Shown here in pieces: positions 25,624 to 33,715 of a stretch of DNA of 47,622 nucleotides (the stretch's first letter is position 1; each line of letters starts with the position of its first letter). Source of the stretch: CAYGDP01 sp964348665 (GTDB taxonomy: Bacteria > Verrucomicrobiota > Verrucomicrobiia > Palsa-1439 > CAYGDP01); contig CAYGDP010000027.1 in NCBI GenBank assembly GCA_964348665.1, forward strand, positions 1 to 47,622, in the 5' to 3' direction. Made by a program: the position numbers and the translations under genes. The notes beneath the pieces are model-generated. The model saw only the letters and a list, made by a program, of their open reading frames with translations. It made no database searches and was not told where the DNA came from.

Positions 25624-26991
25624 ATGTCGAACTTACAACTGACATCGAACCGTATCAGTCGCCGCGCAGCGTTGCGCGGGCTGGGAACTGTCATTGCGCT
25701 CCCTTGGCTGGAAAGCATGGGATCGCTGGTTTCTTGGGCGGGCGAACCCGCTACGCTAGGCTCCAAGAGAACGGCGCCCGTGCGGATGGCATTCGTCTAT
25801 GTTCCCAACGGCGTTAATATGTCCGATTGGACGCCGAAGAGCGAAGGCGCTAATTTCGATCTGCCCTCCATTCTCAAACCGCTCGATCCTGTCCGCGATG
25901 ATTTGTTGGTGTTAACGGGGTTGACTTGCGACAAGGCGCGCCCACACGGCGACGGCGGCGGCGATCATGCGCGCGCCATGTCGGCATTTCTCACGGGCGC
26001 ACAACCGCGAAAAACTGACGGAGCGGATATTCGAGTCGGCGTTAGCGCCGATCAAATTGCCGCTTCCCGCATTGGAGATCGGACGCGCTTGCCGTCGTTG
26101 GAGATTGGTTGCGAAGGAGGAGCATTGGCAGGCAACTGTGACAGCGGCTATAGTTGCGCGTATAGCAACGCAATTTCATGGCGGTCACCAACACAGCCGC
26201 TTCCGAAAGAAATCAACCCGAAAATTGTTTTCGACCGGCTCTTTGGAAATCTTGCCGCCGAGGAACGGTTGCGCCGGGACACCCAGCGGAAGAGCATCCT
26301 CGATTTCGTTCGTGAAGATACCGCCTCGCTCAAAGGCAGGTTGAGCAGCGCTGACCAACGCAAACTTGACGAATATTTCAGCAGCGTTCGAGACATCGAA
26401 CAACGGATCGAGCGCGCTGCGAAACTTCCAGAAGTCACGCCGCCGGTCGGCACGATGCAACCAGCTGGCGTTCCTGACAGTTACGAGGAACATATCAAGC
26501 TCATGTGCGACTTGCTGGTGCTGGCGTTTCAGACGGATGTCACCCGCGTCAGTACGCTGGTGTTTGCGAATGAAGGCAGCAATCGCCCCTACACTTTTAT
26601 CAATGTCCGGGAAGGTCATCACGACCTTTCGCATCATGAAGGCAATGAGCAGAAGAAAGCCAAGATTCGCGAGATCAATTCGTTTCACGCCCGACAACTT
26701 GCGTACTTGCTGCGAAAAATGAAGTCTGTCCGCGAAGGCAACGGCACGCTGCTCGACAATTGCATGCTAGTCTATGGCAGCGGGAATTCCGATGGAAACC
26801 GTCATAACCACGACGACCTGCCTATTGTCCTCGCCGGTCGTGGCGGCGGCACCATCAAGACGGGTCGCCATGTGCGTTATCCGGCCGAGACACCGCTCAA
26901 TAATCTCTGGTTGTCCATGCTGGAGCGGGTGGACGTTCGCGTTCCATTCCTCGGCGATAGTACGGGAAGTCTGCCGGGATTGATGGGGTAG
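25624..26991 (+). CDS. DUF1552 protein with Tat-like signal
   Basis: 455 residues. SRRAALRGLGTVIALPWLESM is a twin-arginine-type signal typical of DUF1552. Family landmarks: MAFVYVPNGVNMSDWTP, GGGDHARAMSAFLTG, LEIGCEGG...CAYSNAISW and LVYGSGNSDGNRHNHDDLPIVLAGRGGG near the C-terminus. GGAGGT lies 4 bp upstream of the ATG. The protein is predicted to be exported folded and to act with the upstream DUF1592-type protein. Biochemical activity unknown. Confidence 0.95.
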   Translation: MSNLQLTSNRISRRAALRGLGTVIALPWLESMGSLVSWAGEPATLGSKRTAPVRMAFVYVPNGVNMSDWTPKSEGANFDLPSILKPLDPVRDDLLVLTGLTCDKARPHGDGGGDHARAMSAFLTGAQPRKTDGADIRVGVSADQIAASRIGDRTRLPSLEIGCEGGALAGNCDSGYSCAYSNAISWRSPTQPLPKEINPKIVFDRLFGNLAAEERLRRDTQRKSILDFVREDTASLKGRLSSADQRKLDEYFSSVRDIEQRIERAAKLPEVTPPVGTMQPAGVPDSYEEHIKLMCDLLVLAFQTDVTRVSTLVFANEGSNRPYTFINVREGHHDLSHHEGNEQKKAKIREINSFHARQLAYLLRKMKSVREGNGTLLDNCMLVYGSGNSDGNRHNHDDLPIVLAGRGGGTIKTGRHVRYPAETPLNNLWLSMLERVDVRVPFLGDSTGSLPGLMG

Positions 26992-26998
26992 TTTGGTG

Positions 26999-28231
26999 AT
27001 GAGATCCCAACCCAATCCACTGCCTCCTCGCGCGGAAATCAGTCCCGATTCCCTCGATGAATCGGAGCAGAAATGCAAGCAGGCCTATCGTCATTTTCTC
27101 CTCACCGAACTGGGGTCGGTGCCGTTTCGAGGGATTTACCGAAAACCAAGCTGGCTTTTCGTTCACACGATTATCAGCGCAGCCACACTGATCGGCCTGG
27201 TTGTCACGCCGTTTCTATTGATTTGGGCGATTGTCGAGTTGGTCAAGGCGAGGAAACTCAGGAGGGAATGGATGGAATTTGTGGATCGCGTGGTGCCGGT
27301 GCTGGCATTTCCCCTGAAAGCAAATTCGATCTTGAATGAGCCGGGGGATACTCCCGCGCCGGGGTTGGTTATGATCTCGTTCGATCGCCGCGTTCTTGCG
27401 GGTCGAGACATTGAAAACGATTTCATGGGAGCACTTGCGGTTGACATCTGTGAGATTGCAGATGCCGCGCCGCGAACGGCGGATGATAAGTTCGTGCGTG
27501 GTTTGATGGATGACGATCAATTTCAACCCGACAGGCGCAGGTTGCTGCCCGGTTCCATCACAAAGGGCGTCACTGTCTACGTCTGCGATCTTTTGATCCG
27601 ACCCGAGTTTCTCAAAGACAAGCACTTGCCTCCAGCGGTTTTTCTTCACCCTTCGATTCCCTGCATGGCAGAGCCGGGCGCAAGCGGGAGGATTCAGCTG
27701 ATCCCGTGGTCGGTGGCAGAGTCATTCACCGAAAAACCTGTCGAGCCAGTCACACCAATGGCCAAAGGGTATGACATAGACGCGATATTGGAGAAGAATG
27801 CTGTCAGCGACATGGTTCATACATTGGTGGATGCGATTCGGAGGATGCGCGCGGATTCAGACCTGAAACCTCTTGAACAACATGTATATTACGCCTACGA
27901 GACGCACTGGCGTATTAAGACGGATGGCATCCATGGAACGCTTTGGAATGTGGGACTCGGGGTGTTGGTCTGGGGCGCGTATGGAATGAAAGCTGTGGGC
28001 GCGCTTTCCCATTCACAAATCTTGTTGCAGGCGGCCGAGTCGTTCGGTCCCCGCGATCAGATGAATGTCCTGATTCAGAATTTTTCGTCCGACCAACTTA
28101 CTCCTGATCGAAAGGATTTCTTCAAACAGTTAGATAGCCAATATTTCGATTGTAAAGATAATCTCGATGAGCTGCTCGCGTCCTATGTTCGACAACACGC
28201 CGAGGAGTTTCGATCCTACAAAAACCCATAA
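26999..28231 (+). CDS. Hypothetical membrane-anchored protein
   Basis: 410 residues. The cytoplasmic N-terminus is followed by one long or two short membrane segments (about 49-76, FVHTIISAATLIGLVVTPFLLIWAIVELV), then a soluble domain of more than 300 residues with no motif I recognise. Notable stretches are GLVMISFDRRVLAGRDIENDF and HLPPAVFLHPSIPCMA. ATG 26999 was preferred over the TTG and GTG just before it. It starts 7 bp after the DUF1552 stop and may be co-transcribed. Convergent with the M50 protease gene, 19 bp between stops. Confidence 0.75.
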   Translation: MRSQPNPLPPRAEISPDSLDESEQKCKQAYRHFLLTELGSVPFRGIYRKPSWLFVHTIISAATLIGLVVTPFLLIWAIVELVKARKLRREWMEFVDRVVPVLAFPLKANSILNEPGDTPAPGLVMISFDRRVLAGRDIENDFMGALAVDICEIADAAPRTADDKFVRGLMDDDQFQPDRRRLLPGSITKGVTVYVCDLLIRPEFLKDKHLPPAVFLHPSIPCMAEPGASGRIQLIPWSVAESFTEKPVEPVTPMAKGYDIDAILEKNAVSDMVHTLVDAIRRMRADSDLKPLEQHVYYAYETHWRIKTDGIHGTLWNVGLGVLVWGAYGMKAVGALSHSQILLQAAESFGPRDQMNVLIQNFSSDQLTPDRKDFFKQLDSQYFDCKDNLDELLASYVRQHAEEFRSYKNP

Positions 28232-28250
28232 CCGATTTCAGGTTTGCCTC

Positions 28251-29081
28251 CTATCTTGGCGGTTCAATACGGACCAGCTCCATTCCCAACACGAGGAACG
28301 CGATCAGCAAGAAATACATCAGTCCCATTGTCCATCGTTGCGACGGAGTGACCTCGAAGTACCGGCGTTCCTCGTCGGTCTTGGCGCGAAAGAGCGACCA
28401 GACGCGCGGCAGCGAGAAGAGAAAGATGAACAAGATGAGGAAGTTGAAGCGCATCACCAGCAACGCGCCGATAATGACAATCCCCACCAACCAGAGCCAG
28501 GGCGAGAGCGCGGTGACGATGCGTCCCCCGTCGAGAAAGCCGACGGGCGCTAGATTGAAGAGGTTCAGGAAAAATCCGATGTACGCCAACGCCGCCCAGA
28601 TCGGTTGGCTGGTCAACGCATAGATTCCCCAGCAGACAACCGCGCCAAGAGTCCCAAGCAGCGGACCGCCAATGCCGACTTGCGATTCGATCCACGCATT
28701 TTTTGGCGCTTCTTTCAGCGCGATGAATGCGCCCATGAACGGGATAAATACCGGCGCGCCGACTTTCAGGCCAATGCGCCGGGCGGCGAGCAAGTGACCG
28801 CATTCGTGGACGAAAATGAGCAGCACAAATCCGACTGCGAGCCGCCAGCCATAGAGCATCGAATAGGCCCAAATGGTGATGAACATCGAGCCGCCGGTCT
28901 TGAGCAAGACCGGAAGGAATTTGATCGACTTCAGCGCTGCGAAGAGGACACTTTTAAACTTGAACAGCAGCGCTCCAACCACAACGATTGGCGCAAGATA
29001 TTTTTTCAGGGTTTGCCAAGTGCTTGGTCGCCGGGGAGGAATGGGCGGTGGAGCGTATTGCGGTAGCGGGTCGGGTTCCAT
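28251..29081 (-). CDS. M50-family site-2 protease-like membrane protein
   Basis: 276 residues. Proline-rich N-terminus, then several membrane segments. The zinc motif HECGH is at 92-96 inside a hydrophobic helix (LLIFVHECGHLLAARR), and the second motif NLAPVGFLDGGRI (177-188, D184 as third ligand) is present, so the protease should be active. Such intramembrane metalloproteases cleave membrane-spanning regulators. The gene lies 29 bp downstream of thioredoxin reductase on the same strand and is probably co-transcribed. No PDZ domain, so it belongs to the short group. Substrate unknown. Confidence 0.9.
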   Translation of the reverse strand: MEPDPLPQYAPPPIPPRRPSTWQTLKKYLAPIVVVGALLFKFKSVLFAALKSIKFLPVLLKTGGSMFITIWAYSMLYGWRLAVGFVLLIFVHECGHLLAARRIGLKVGAPVFIPFMGAFIALKEAPKNAWIESQVGIGGPLLGTLGAVVCWGIYALTSQPIWAALAYIGFFLNLFNLAPVGFLDGGRIVTALSPWLWLVGIVIIGALLVMRFNFLILFIFLFSLPRVWSLFRAKTDEERRYFEVTPSQRWTMGLMYFLLIAFLVLGMELVRIEPPR

Positions 29082-29110
29082 TGGTTACGGTAGCACAGAA
29101 CCCGCTGCGC

Positions 29111-30058
29111 TCAACTCTCGTGGGTCGCGAGGTAGCGCTCGGCGTCAATCGCGGCCGCGCAGCCCATTCCTGCCGCGGTGATGGCTTGGCGATAAACTCT
29201 ATCCACGCAATCGCCCGACGCGAATACGCCCTCGACAGTTGTGGCGCTGCCTTTTTTGCAAAGAATATAACCGTGCTCATCGCATTCGATTTGGTCGCGA
29301 AAAACTTTCGTGCTTGGCTCGTGACCGATGGCGACAAATACTCCCGAGCACGAAATTTCGCGTGACACGCCGGTCTTAATGTTTTTCAGGCGCACCCCGG
29401 TGACAGAATGTTGTTTCACATCGAAAATATCCTCAACGACAGAATCCCAGACGGGCTCGATTTTGGGGTTCGACAATGCGCGGTCGGTCATGATTTTTGA
29501 CGCGCGAAGCTGGTCGCGGCGATGGACGAGATAGACCTTCGAGCCGAATCGGGTCAGATATGTTGCTTCTTCGCATGCGGAATCGCCGCCGCCAACGACG
29601 ACGAGCGGTTGATTGCGAAATCGCGGGAGGGCGCCATCACAAGTGGCGCAGTAGGTTACGCCGCCTTCCTTGCTTAAGATTTCTTCGCTCGCCAGCCCCA
29701 AATGCCGGTGGGATGCGCCGACGGCGATGATGACGGTGCGTGCTTCGATGAGTTTGTCGAGGTCGTCCCAGAGCTTGAACGGGCGCGCGGAAAAATCCAC
29801 GCGTTCGATGGTCGAGCCAAGTTGGGTTCGTGCGCCGAAGCGCTCGGCTTGTTTCTGCATTTTGATCATAAGATCGGTGCCGTCCACGCCTTCCGGAAAA
29901 CCGGGATAATTCTCGACGATGCTTGTGGTGGTCAGCAACCCGCCGGTTTGGACACCGGTGTAGAGAAGGGGACGCAAGTTCGCGCGCGCGGTATAGAGCG
30001 CGGCCGTCCAACCCGCGCATCCCGAACCAATGATCACGACATTTTCAATTTCCGCCAT
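29111..30058 (-). CDS. trxB: Thioredoxin reductase
   Basis: 315 residues of the FAD/NADPH enzyme that reduces thioredoxin. The FAD-binding motif is GSGCAG (11-16), where most family members have GSGPAG. The redox-active CATC is at 137-140, the NADPH motif GGGDSA at 156-161, followed by HRRD and the C-terminal FASGDCVDRVYRQAITAAGMGCAAA. ATG 30058 was chosen because it starts the FAD domain directly; an in-frame extension to 30106 adds 16 residues without conservation. It is cytosolic and would power thiol-based redox proteins, possibly including the SelW-like selenoprotein in this window (inference). Confidence 0.95.
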   Translation of the reverse strand: MAEIENVVIIGSGCAGWTAALYTARANLRPLLYTGVQTGGLLTTTSIVENYPGFPEGVDGTDLMIKMQKQAERFGARTQLGSTIERVDFSARPFKLWDDLDKLIEARTVIIAVGASHRHLGLASEEILSKEGGVTYCATCDGALPRFRNQPLVVVGGGDSACEEATYLTRFGSKVYLVHRRDQLRASKIMTDRALSNPKIEPVWDSVVEDIFDVKQHSVTGVRLKNIKTGVSREISCSGVFVAIGHEPSTKVFRDQIECDEHGYILCKKGSATTVEGVFASGDCVDRVYRQAITAAGMGCAAAIDAERYLATHES

Positions 30059-30113
30059 AGAGGCGCGCAGAATAGCGGTCTGCGCCGATTCGGTCAAGCA
30101 AACCAATGGTGGT

Positions 30114-30131
30114 ACAGGCGTCCCTGCCTGT
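30114..30131. repeat. Small palindrome between trxB and rmuC
   Basis: ACAGGC and GCCTGT pair around a 6-nt loop in the 87-bp divergent gap, 14 bp before the rmuC start. It looks like a dispersed palindromic repeat unit or could be a shared operator. No other copy is seen in this window. Confidence 0.5.
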
Positions 30132-30145
30132 GATAAACTGCATTA

Positions 30146-31168
30146 GTGGATATCGCGATCATCATTCTTCTAGCTCTCGTGCTGATCGTCGTTCTCGTCC
30201 TCGTCTTTCGAAAACCCGCACCTCCGCCTCTGCCCGACAACCAGCCACTCGTGATGTTGCAAAACCAGCTCAATGCGCTGCAGGAACGACTCGACAAACT
30301 CAACCAGACCGTCACCGAAAATCTTCAGCAGTCCACCAGCTCGATGAATACGCGGCTGGACAACGCCGCGCGCGTGGTCAGCGATCTGCGCGAGAAAGTT
30401 GGCCAAATCCACGAGGTCGGCAAAGCCGCCGCCGACTTGGTCGGGATCATGAAATCGCCAAAACTGCGCGGCGGCATGGGGGAACTATTTCTCGGCGATC
30501 TGCTGGCGCAAATCTTGCCCCCGGAACATTTCAAATTGCAACACGCGTTCCGGAGCGGTGAAAAAGTGGACGCGGCCATTTTTATCGGCAACAAGTTAGT
30601 TCCCGTGGATTCAAAATTTCCGCTGGAAAATTTCCGGCGCGTTGTCGAGTCCGCCACCGAAATCGAGCGCGTCGCCGCCCGCAAGCAATTCCTTCGCGAC
30701 GTGAAGAAGCACGTGGACGCCATCGCCACGAAATACATCCTGCCCGACGAGGGCACGTATGATTTTGCGCTGATGTACATTCCCGCCGAAAACGTCTATT
30801 ACGAAACCATTATCAAGGACGACGCTGTAGGCGCGGGCGATGACCGCGCACTCTTCAGTTACGCCCTGGAGAAACGCGTCATACCCGTCTCGCCCAACAG
30901 CTTTTACGCCTATCTCCAGACGATCCTGCTTGGCTTGCGCGGGATGAAAGTCGAGGAGCGCGCGCAGGAAATTCTCAACATGCTTGCCCGGTTGCGCGGC
31001 GATTTCGAGAAATTGCAGGAAAACTTTCGTGTGCTGGGCAAACATCTGACGAATGCGCAAGGCAGTTATAGTGAAACGGAGAAAACTTTCGTCAAGTTCG
31101 ACGCGAAACTGGCGCAGATCGAAGCGCCGGCCGCCGCTCCTGAAGAAAAACGCTTACCCCCGAATTAA
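30146..31168 (+). CDS. rmuC: RmuC family DNA recombination protein
   Basis: 340 residues from a GTG. An N-terminal membrane anchor (3-21, IAIIILLALVLIVVLVLVF) is followed by a coiled coil (about 35-100) and the RmuC nuclease-like core: LRGGMGELFLGDLLAQILPPEHF, VDAAIFIGNKLVPVDSKFPLENF, ILPDEGTYDFALMYIPAENVYYE. RmuC limits inversions at short repeats in E. coli; here it sits in a genome rich in short inverted repeats. Start GTG 30146 gives the anchor directly. It is divergent from trxB and convergent with the lipoate-ligase gene, with 27 bp between stops. Confidence 0.93.
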   Translation: MDIAIIILLALVLIVVLVLVFRKPAPPPLPDNQPLVMLQNQLNALQERLDKLNQTVTENLQQSTSSMNTRLDNAARVVSDLREKVGQIHEVGKAAADLVGIMKSPKLRGGMGELFLGDLLAQILPPEHFKLQHAFRSGEKVDAAIFIGNKLVPVDSKFPLENFRRVVESATEIERVAARKQFLRDVKKHVDAIATKYILPDEGTYDFALMYIPAENVYYETIIKDDAVGAGDDRALFSYALEKRVIPVSPNSFYAYLQTILLGLRGMKVEERAQEILNMLARLRGDFEKLQENFRVLGKHLTNAQGSYSETEKTFVKFDAKLAQIEAPAAAPEEKRLPPN

Positions 31169-31195
31169 AGGTTTTTATACATCGGGGTTTTGGAT

Positions 31196-31939
31196 TTATA
31201 CAAAGCGTTTCGTCCACGCTTCGCTGGCGTATTTCTCTCTCGCCAGCTTATTGATCTCGGATTTCAAATTGTTTGTGAGCGTTAGTTCCTCGAATCGCGC
31301 GCCGAACTTGGCGGTCATCGCGGCCAGAAGGCCGCTCCTACCAAGCGTCGCTTTGATTTCTCCCTGCACCAGCACGCCATCCTTCGTTTTCCGAATCGCC
31401 GCGCCGGCGATTTTTCGGCCATCAGCGAATAGATCGTAAGGAGACGGCTGAACGAAGCACCGAGCGATTGGTTCATTCCGTTGAGCGTTGAGCGTTGAAC
31501 GCTGAATGTTGAGCGTTGATTCCGTTCCGATCTCCCCCAGAGCTTTGCGCACCGCCTCGTGAATCTCGCGATAAATCTCCAGCGTCGGCAACGCGGCGAG
31601 CGTATGTGTCTTTGGAATAATTACCGAGTACGTGAATCCGTCACCATGCTCGACCAATCCACCGCCCGTGGGACGGCGGACCAGCGCTAGTCCATTGGAC
31701 AATGACGGTGACCATTTCTGGAAATAGCCGAGGGAAACGGTAGGGTGCGACCATCCGTAGACGCGCAGAAGCGGCACCAATGTAGGCCGACTCTGTGAGT
31801 CGGCGTTTTCATTGATCGCCGCTTCGCAGAAGCGGCCTACATTTTGAATGCCCGTACGCAGCAAAACTTCGTCGCACGCCATATTCCACGGTGCGTCATG
31901 CGCGCCCGTGTCGAGATAATGCCAGTGCTCAATTTTCAT
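31196..31939 (-). CDS. Lipoate-protein ligase/octanoyltransferase-family protein with repeat insertions
   Basis: 247 residues. The BPL_LplA_LipB fold is shown by NMACDEVLLR, LRVYGWSHPTVSLGYFQ, RRPTGGGLVEHGDGFTYSVIIP and LFADGRKIAGAAIRKTKDGVLVQGEI, where the Lys in GRKIAG is the usual active-site residue. It would transfer octanoyl or lipoyl groups to carrier domains. Three insertions disturb the expected alignment: NVGRFCEAAINENADSQSRP, from a cloverleaf repeat at 31779-31843; STLNIQRSTLNAQR, from a low-complexity repeat at 31480-31521; and LGRSGLLAAMT, around a palindrome at 31320-31335. All keep the frame. ATG 31939 has AAAGGA upstream. Divergent from the solute-binding protein gene (40 bp). 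Confidence 0.88.
   Translation of the reverse strand: MKIEHWHYLDTGAHDAPWNMACDEVLLRTGIQNVGRFCEAAINENADSQSRPTLVPLLRVYGWSHPTVSLGYFQKWSPSLSNGLALVRRPTGGGLVEHGDGFTYSVIIPKTHTLAALPTLEIYREIHEAVRKALGEIGTESTLNIQRSTLNAQRNEPIARCFVQPSPYDLFADGRKIAGAAIRKTKDGVLVQGEIKATLGRSGLLAAMTAKFGARFEELTLTNNLKSEINKLAREKYASEAWTKRFV
31320..31335. repeat. Perfect GCGGCC/GGCCGC palindrome in a coding sequence
   Basis: GCGGCC (31320-31325) and GGCCGC (31330-31335) flank a 4-nt loop inside the lipoate-ligase gene. It encodes GLLAA in a place where family members are variable. It may be the core of a third dispersed repeat family. Confidence 0.5.
31480..31521. repeat. Low-complexity GTTGAGC repeat inside a coding sequence
   Basis: About five units of GTTGAGC/GTTGAAC, read on the minus strand as GCTCAAC, encode STLNIQRSTLNAQR. 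The unit matches, in opposite orientation, the repeat at 399-437. It sits between two conserved motifs of the ligase. Confidence 0.75.
31779..31843. repeat. 65-bp cloverleaf-like palindromic element inserted in frame
   Basis: An outer stem AATGTAG/CTACATT (31779-31785 with 31837-31843) encloses two perfect 8-bp hairpins: GCCGACTC/GAGTCGGC (31786-31804, TGT loop) and GCCGCTTC/GAAGCGGC (31818-31836, GCA loop). A 13-nt spacer separates the hairpins. The element lies inside the lipoate-ligase gene and is translated in frame as about 22 extra residues. The structure indicates a small mobile palindromic element, not ordinary coding sequence. Confidence 0.85.
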
Positions 31940-31979
31940 TCGTGTGAATCCTTTCGCATCAGTGTTATGATAACGGCAA

Positions 31980-33647
31980 ATGAAGAACAATCCAGTTCCG
32001 TATGCGAAATACGAAGGATGGTTGCTGTTCGCGATAATCGTTTTGCTTCTAGTGGGTTCAGTTGTTCTTCTTCTTCGCAATTATTTTCACCCACAATCCG
32101 TTGCTGCGCCAAACGTGACCATACCTGAATCTTCCCGCGGTAAACAACTCTCCTTCCTCTTCGCGCGCGGGGCGGACTCGCAGAAGCTTGACCCCGCCGA
32201 TATCGAGGACGGTGAGAGCGTCAAGGTGCTTAATAACATTTGCGAAGGACTGGTACGATTCAAAGCCGGCAGCACCGAGGTCGAGCCTTGTTTGGCCGAG
32301 AGTTGGTGGTCGGGTCCTGACGGGATGACTTTTGGGTTTACGTTGCGAAAGGGCGTGCGTTTCCACGATGGTACGGAATTGACGGGGGAAGCAGTTGCGT
32401 GGAATTTCAATCGGATGGTCGATCCGAAACATCCCGCGCATTTCGCGACTGCAAAGTTTAGTTACGCGGATTTCTACAAGCTCATCGAAAAAATCGAAGT
32501 CAGTGCGACACGCGTCCAAAATCCAAATCCTGTTGTCGTATTTCGACTGAAACATCCCGATCCGGCTTTTTTACAAAACCTGGCGATGTTTCCGGCGTAT
32601 CTGATCAGCCCCAAGTCGTTCGAGAAGTACAGAGAGGGGTTGCAGCGACACCCTGTTGGGACGGGACCGTTCAAATTCGTCGAGTGGCAACCGAACGAGC
32701 GGATCGTATTGGAAGCGAATAAGGATTATTGGGGCGAAAAACCGAGTGTGGATCGTCTTATTTTCAAAGTCGCGCCGGATTCGGCGCAGCGGCTCATTCA
32801 GTTGCAGGCGGGGCAGATTACCGGGATGGATGGAGTTGACCCGAACGATTTGGAAATCATCAAGCGCGACACAAATCTGAAGCTCGTGGCGGGCGCGGGG
32901 CTGAACATTTCCTATCTGGCGTTTCAATGCGAAAAACCGCCGCTGAACGATCCTCGGTTTCGGCGGGCAGTGGCGCTGGCGATCGACCGCGAGACGTTAC
33001 TGGCGGCGGTCTATCGCGGCGCGGCCGTGAAGGCAAATAGTTTCATGCCGCCGATGGTCGCGGGGTATCACGACGCGTTGCCGCCGCTGGAGCGTGACGT
33101 TGCCGCGGCAAAAAAATTGCTCGACGAAGTACCGAATGCGAGAGCAAAGCCGATTAAGCTGGCGGTGATGACCAATCCGCGGCCTTATCTATCGAACCCG
33201 ATTCGCGCGGCGGAACTGATCAAGGAAGATTTGAGGCAGATCGGGTTGGAAATTCAAATTGTGCCCCAAGAGTGGGGAACGCATTTGGCGGCTACGCGCA
33301 ACGGCGAACATGAACTCGCGTTGCTCGGCTGGGTGGGTGACAACGGGGATGCGGACAACTTTCTCTGCATCGTCAATCCTCGGTATGCAACCAAGGGCAG
33401 CGCGATCAACATTAGTTTCTACCAGAACGCGGATTTGTTGAGAGTGTTCGACGACGCGGCGAAGGAGCTGGATCCACAGAAGCGCGTAGGGTTGTATCGT
33501 CGCGCGCAAGAATTGCTGCGCGAGGCGATGCCGGTCGTGCCTTTGGCGCACGCACAAGATATGGTGGCGCTCCGCAAGAACATCGAGGGTTTCACTCTTC
33601 AGCCGAATGGCGACTTGATTTTCTCGCGAGTCTGGTGGGGACGATAA
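31980..33647 (+). CDS. Family-5 (peptide/nickel type) extracellular solute-binding protein
   Basis: 555 residues. Instead of a lipoprotein signal there is an N-terminal membrane anchor (about 15-33, LLFAIIVLLLVGSVVLLL). The SBP_bac_5 core is clear: LDPADIEDGESVKVLNNICEGLVRF, LRKGVRFHDGTELTGEAVAWNFNRM, GTGPFKFVEWQPNERIVLEANKDYWG and RRAVALAIDRETLLAAVY. Members bind oligopeptides or similar ligands for ABC import. No permease or ATPase gene is in this window, so partners must be elsewhere. The 40-bp gap to the divergent ligase gene must hold both promoters. Confidence 0.93.
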   Translation: MKNNPVPYAKYEGWLLFAIIVLLLVGSVVLLLRNYFHPQSVAAPNVTIPESSRGKQLSFLFARGADSQKLDPADIEDGESVKVLNNICEGLVRFKAGSTEVEPCLAESWWSGPDGMTFGFTLRKGVRFHDGTELTGEAVAWNFNRMVDPKHPAHFATAKFSYADFYKLIEKIEVSATRVQNPNPVVVFRLKHPDPAFLQNLAMFPAYLISPKSFEKYREGLQRHPVGTGPFKFVEWQPNERIVLEANKDYWGEKPSVDRLIFKVAPDSAQRLIQLQAGQITGMDGVDPNDLEIIKRDTNLKLVAGAGLNISYLAFQCEKPPLNDPRFRRAVALAIDRETLLAAVYRGAAVKANSFMPPMVAGYHDALPPLERDVAAAKKLLDEVPNARAKPIKLAVMTNPRPYLSNPIRAAELIKEDLRQIGLEIQIVPQEWGTHLAATRNGEHELALLGWVGDNGDADNFLCIVNPRYATKGSAINISFYQNADLLRVFDDAAKELDPQKRVGLYRRAQELLREAMPVVPLAHAQDMVALRKNIEGFTLQPNGDLIFSRVWWGR

Positions 33648-33654
33648 AACCTAG

Positions 33655-33683
33655 TTGACAGTAATTGGTTCTAGGCTTACAGT
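33655..33683 (+). promoter_or_regulatory. Strong sigma70-type promoter (TTGACA-17-TACAGT)
   Basis: Perfect TTGACA (33655-33660) and TACAGT (33678-33683) are separated by 17 bp, with the predicted start near 33690 and a strong GGAGG at 33705-33709 before the ATG at 33716. CCTAG (33650-33654) and CTAGG (33671-33675) bracket the -35 box as an inverted repeat, a possible operator or a weak hairpin ending the upstream transcript. Confidence 0.65.
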
Positions 33684-33715
33684 TGCATCGAATTAAGTCA
33701 ACGCGGAGGTATACC

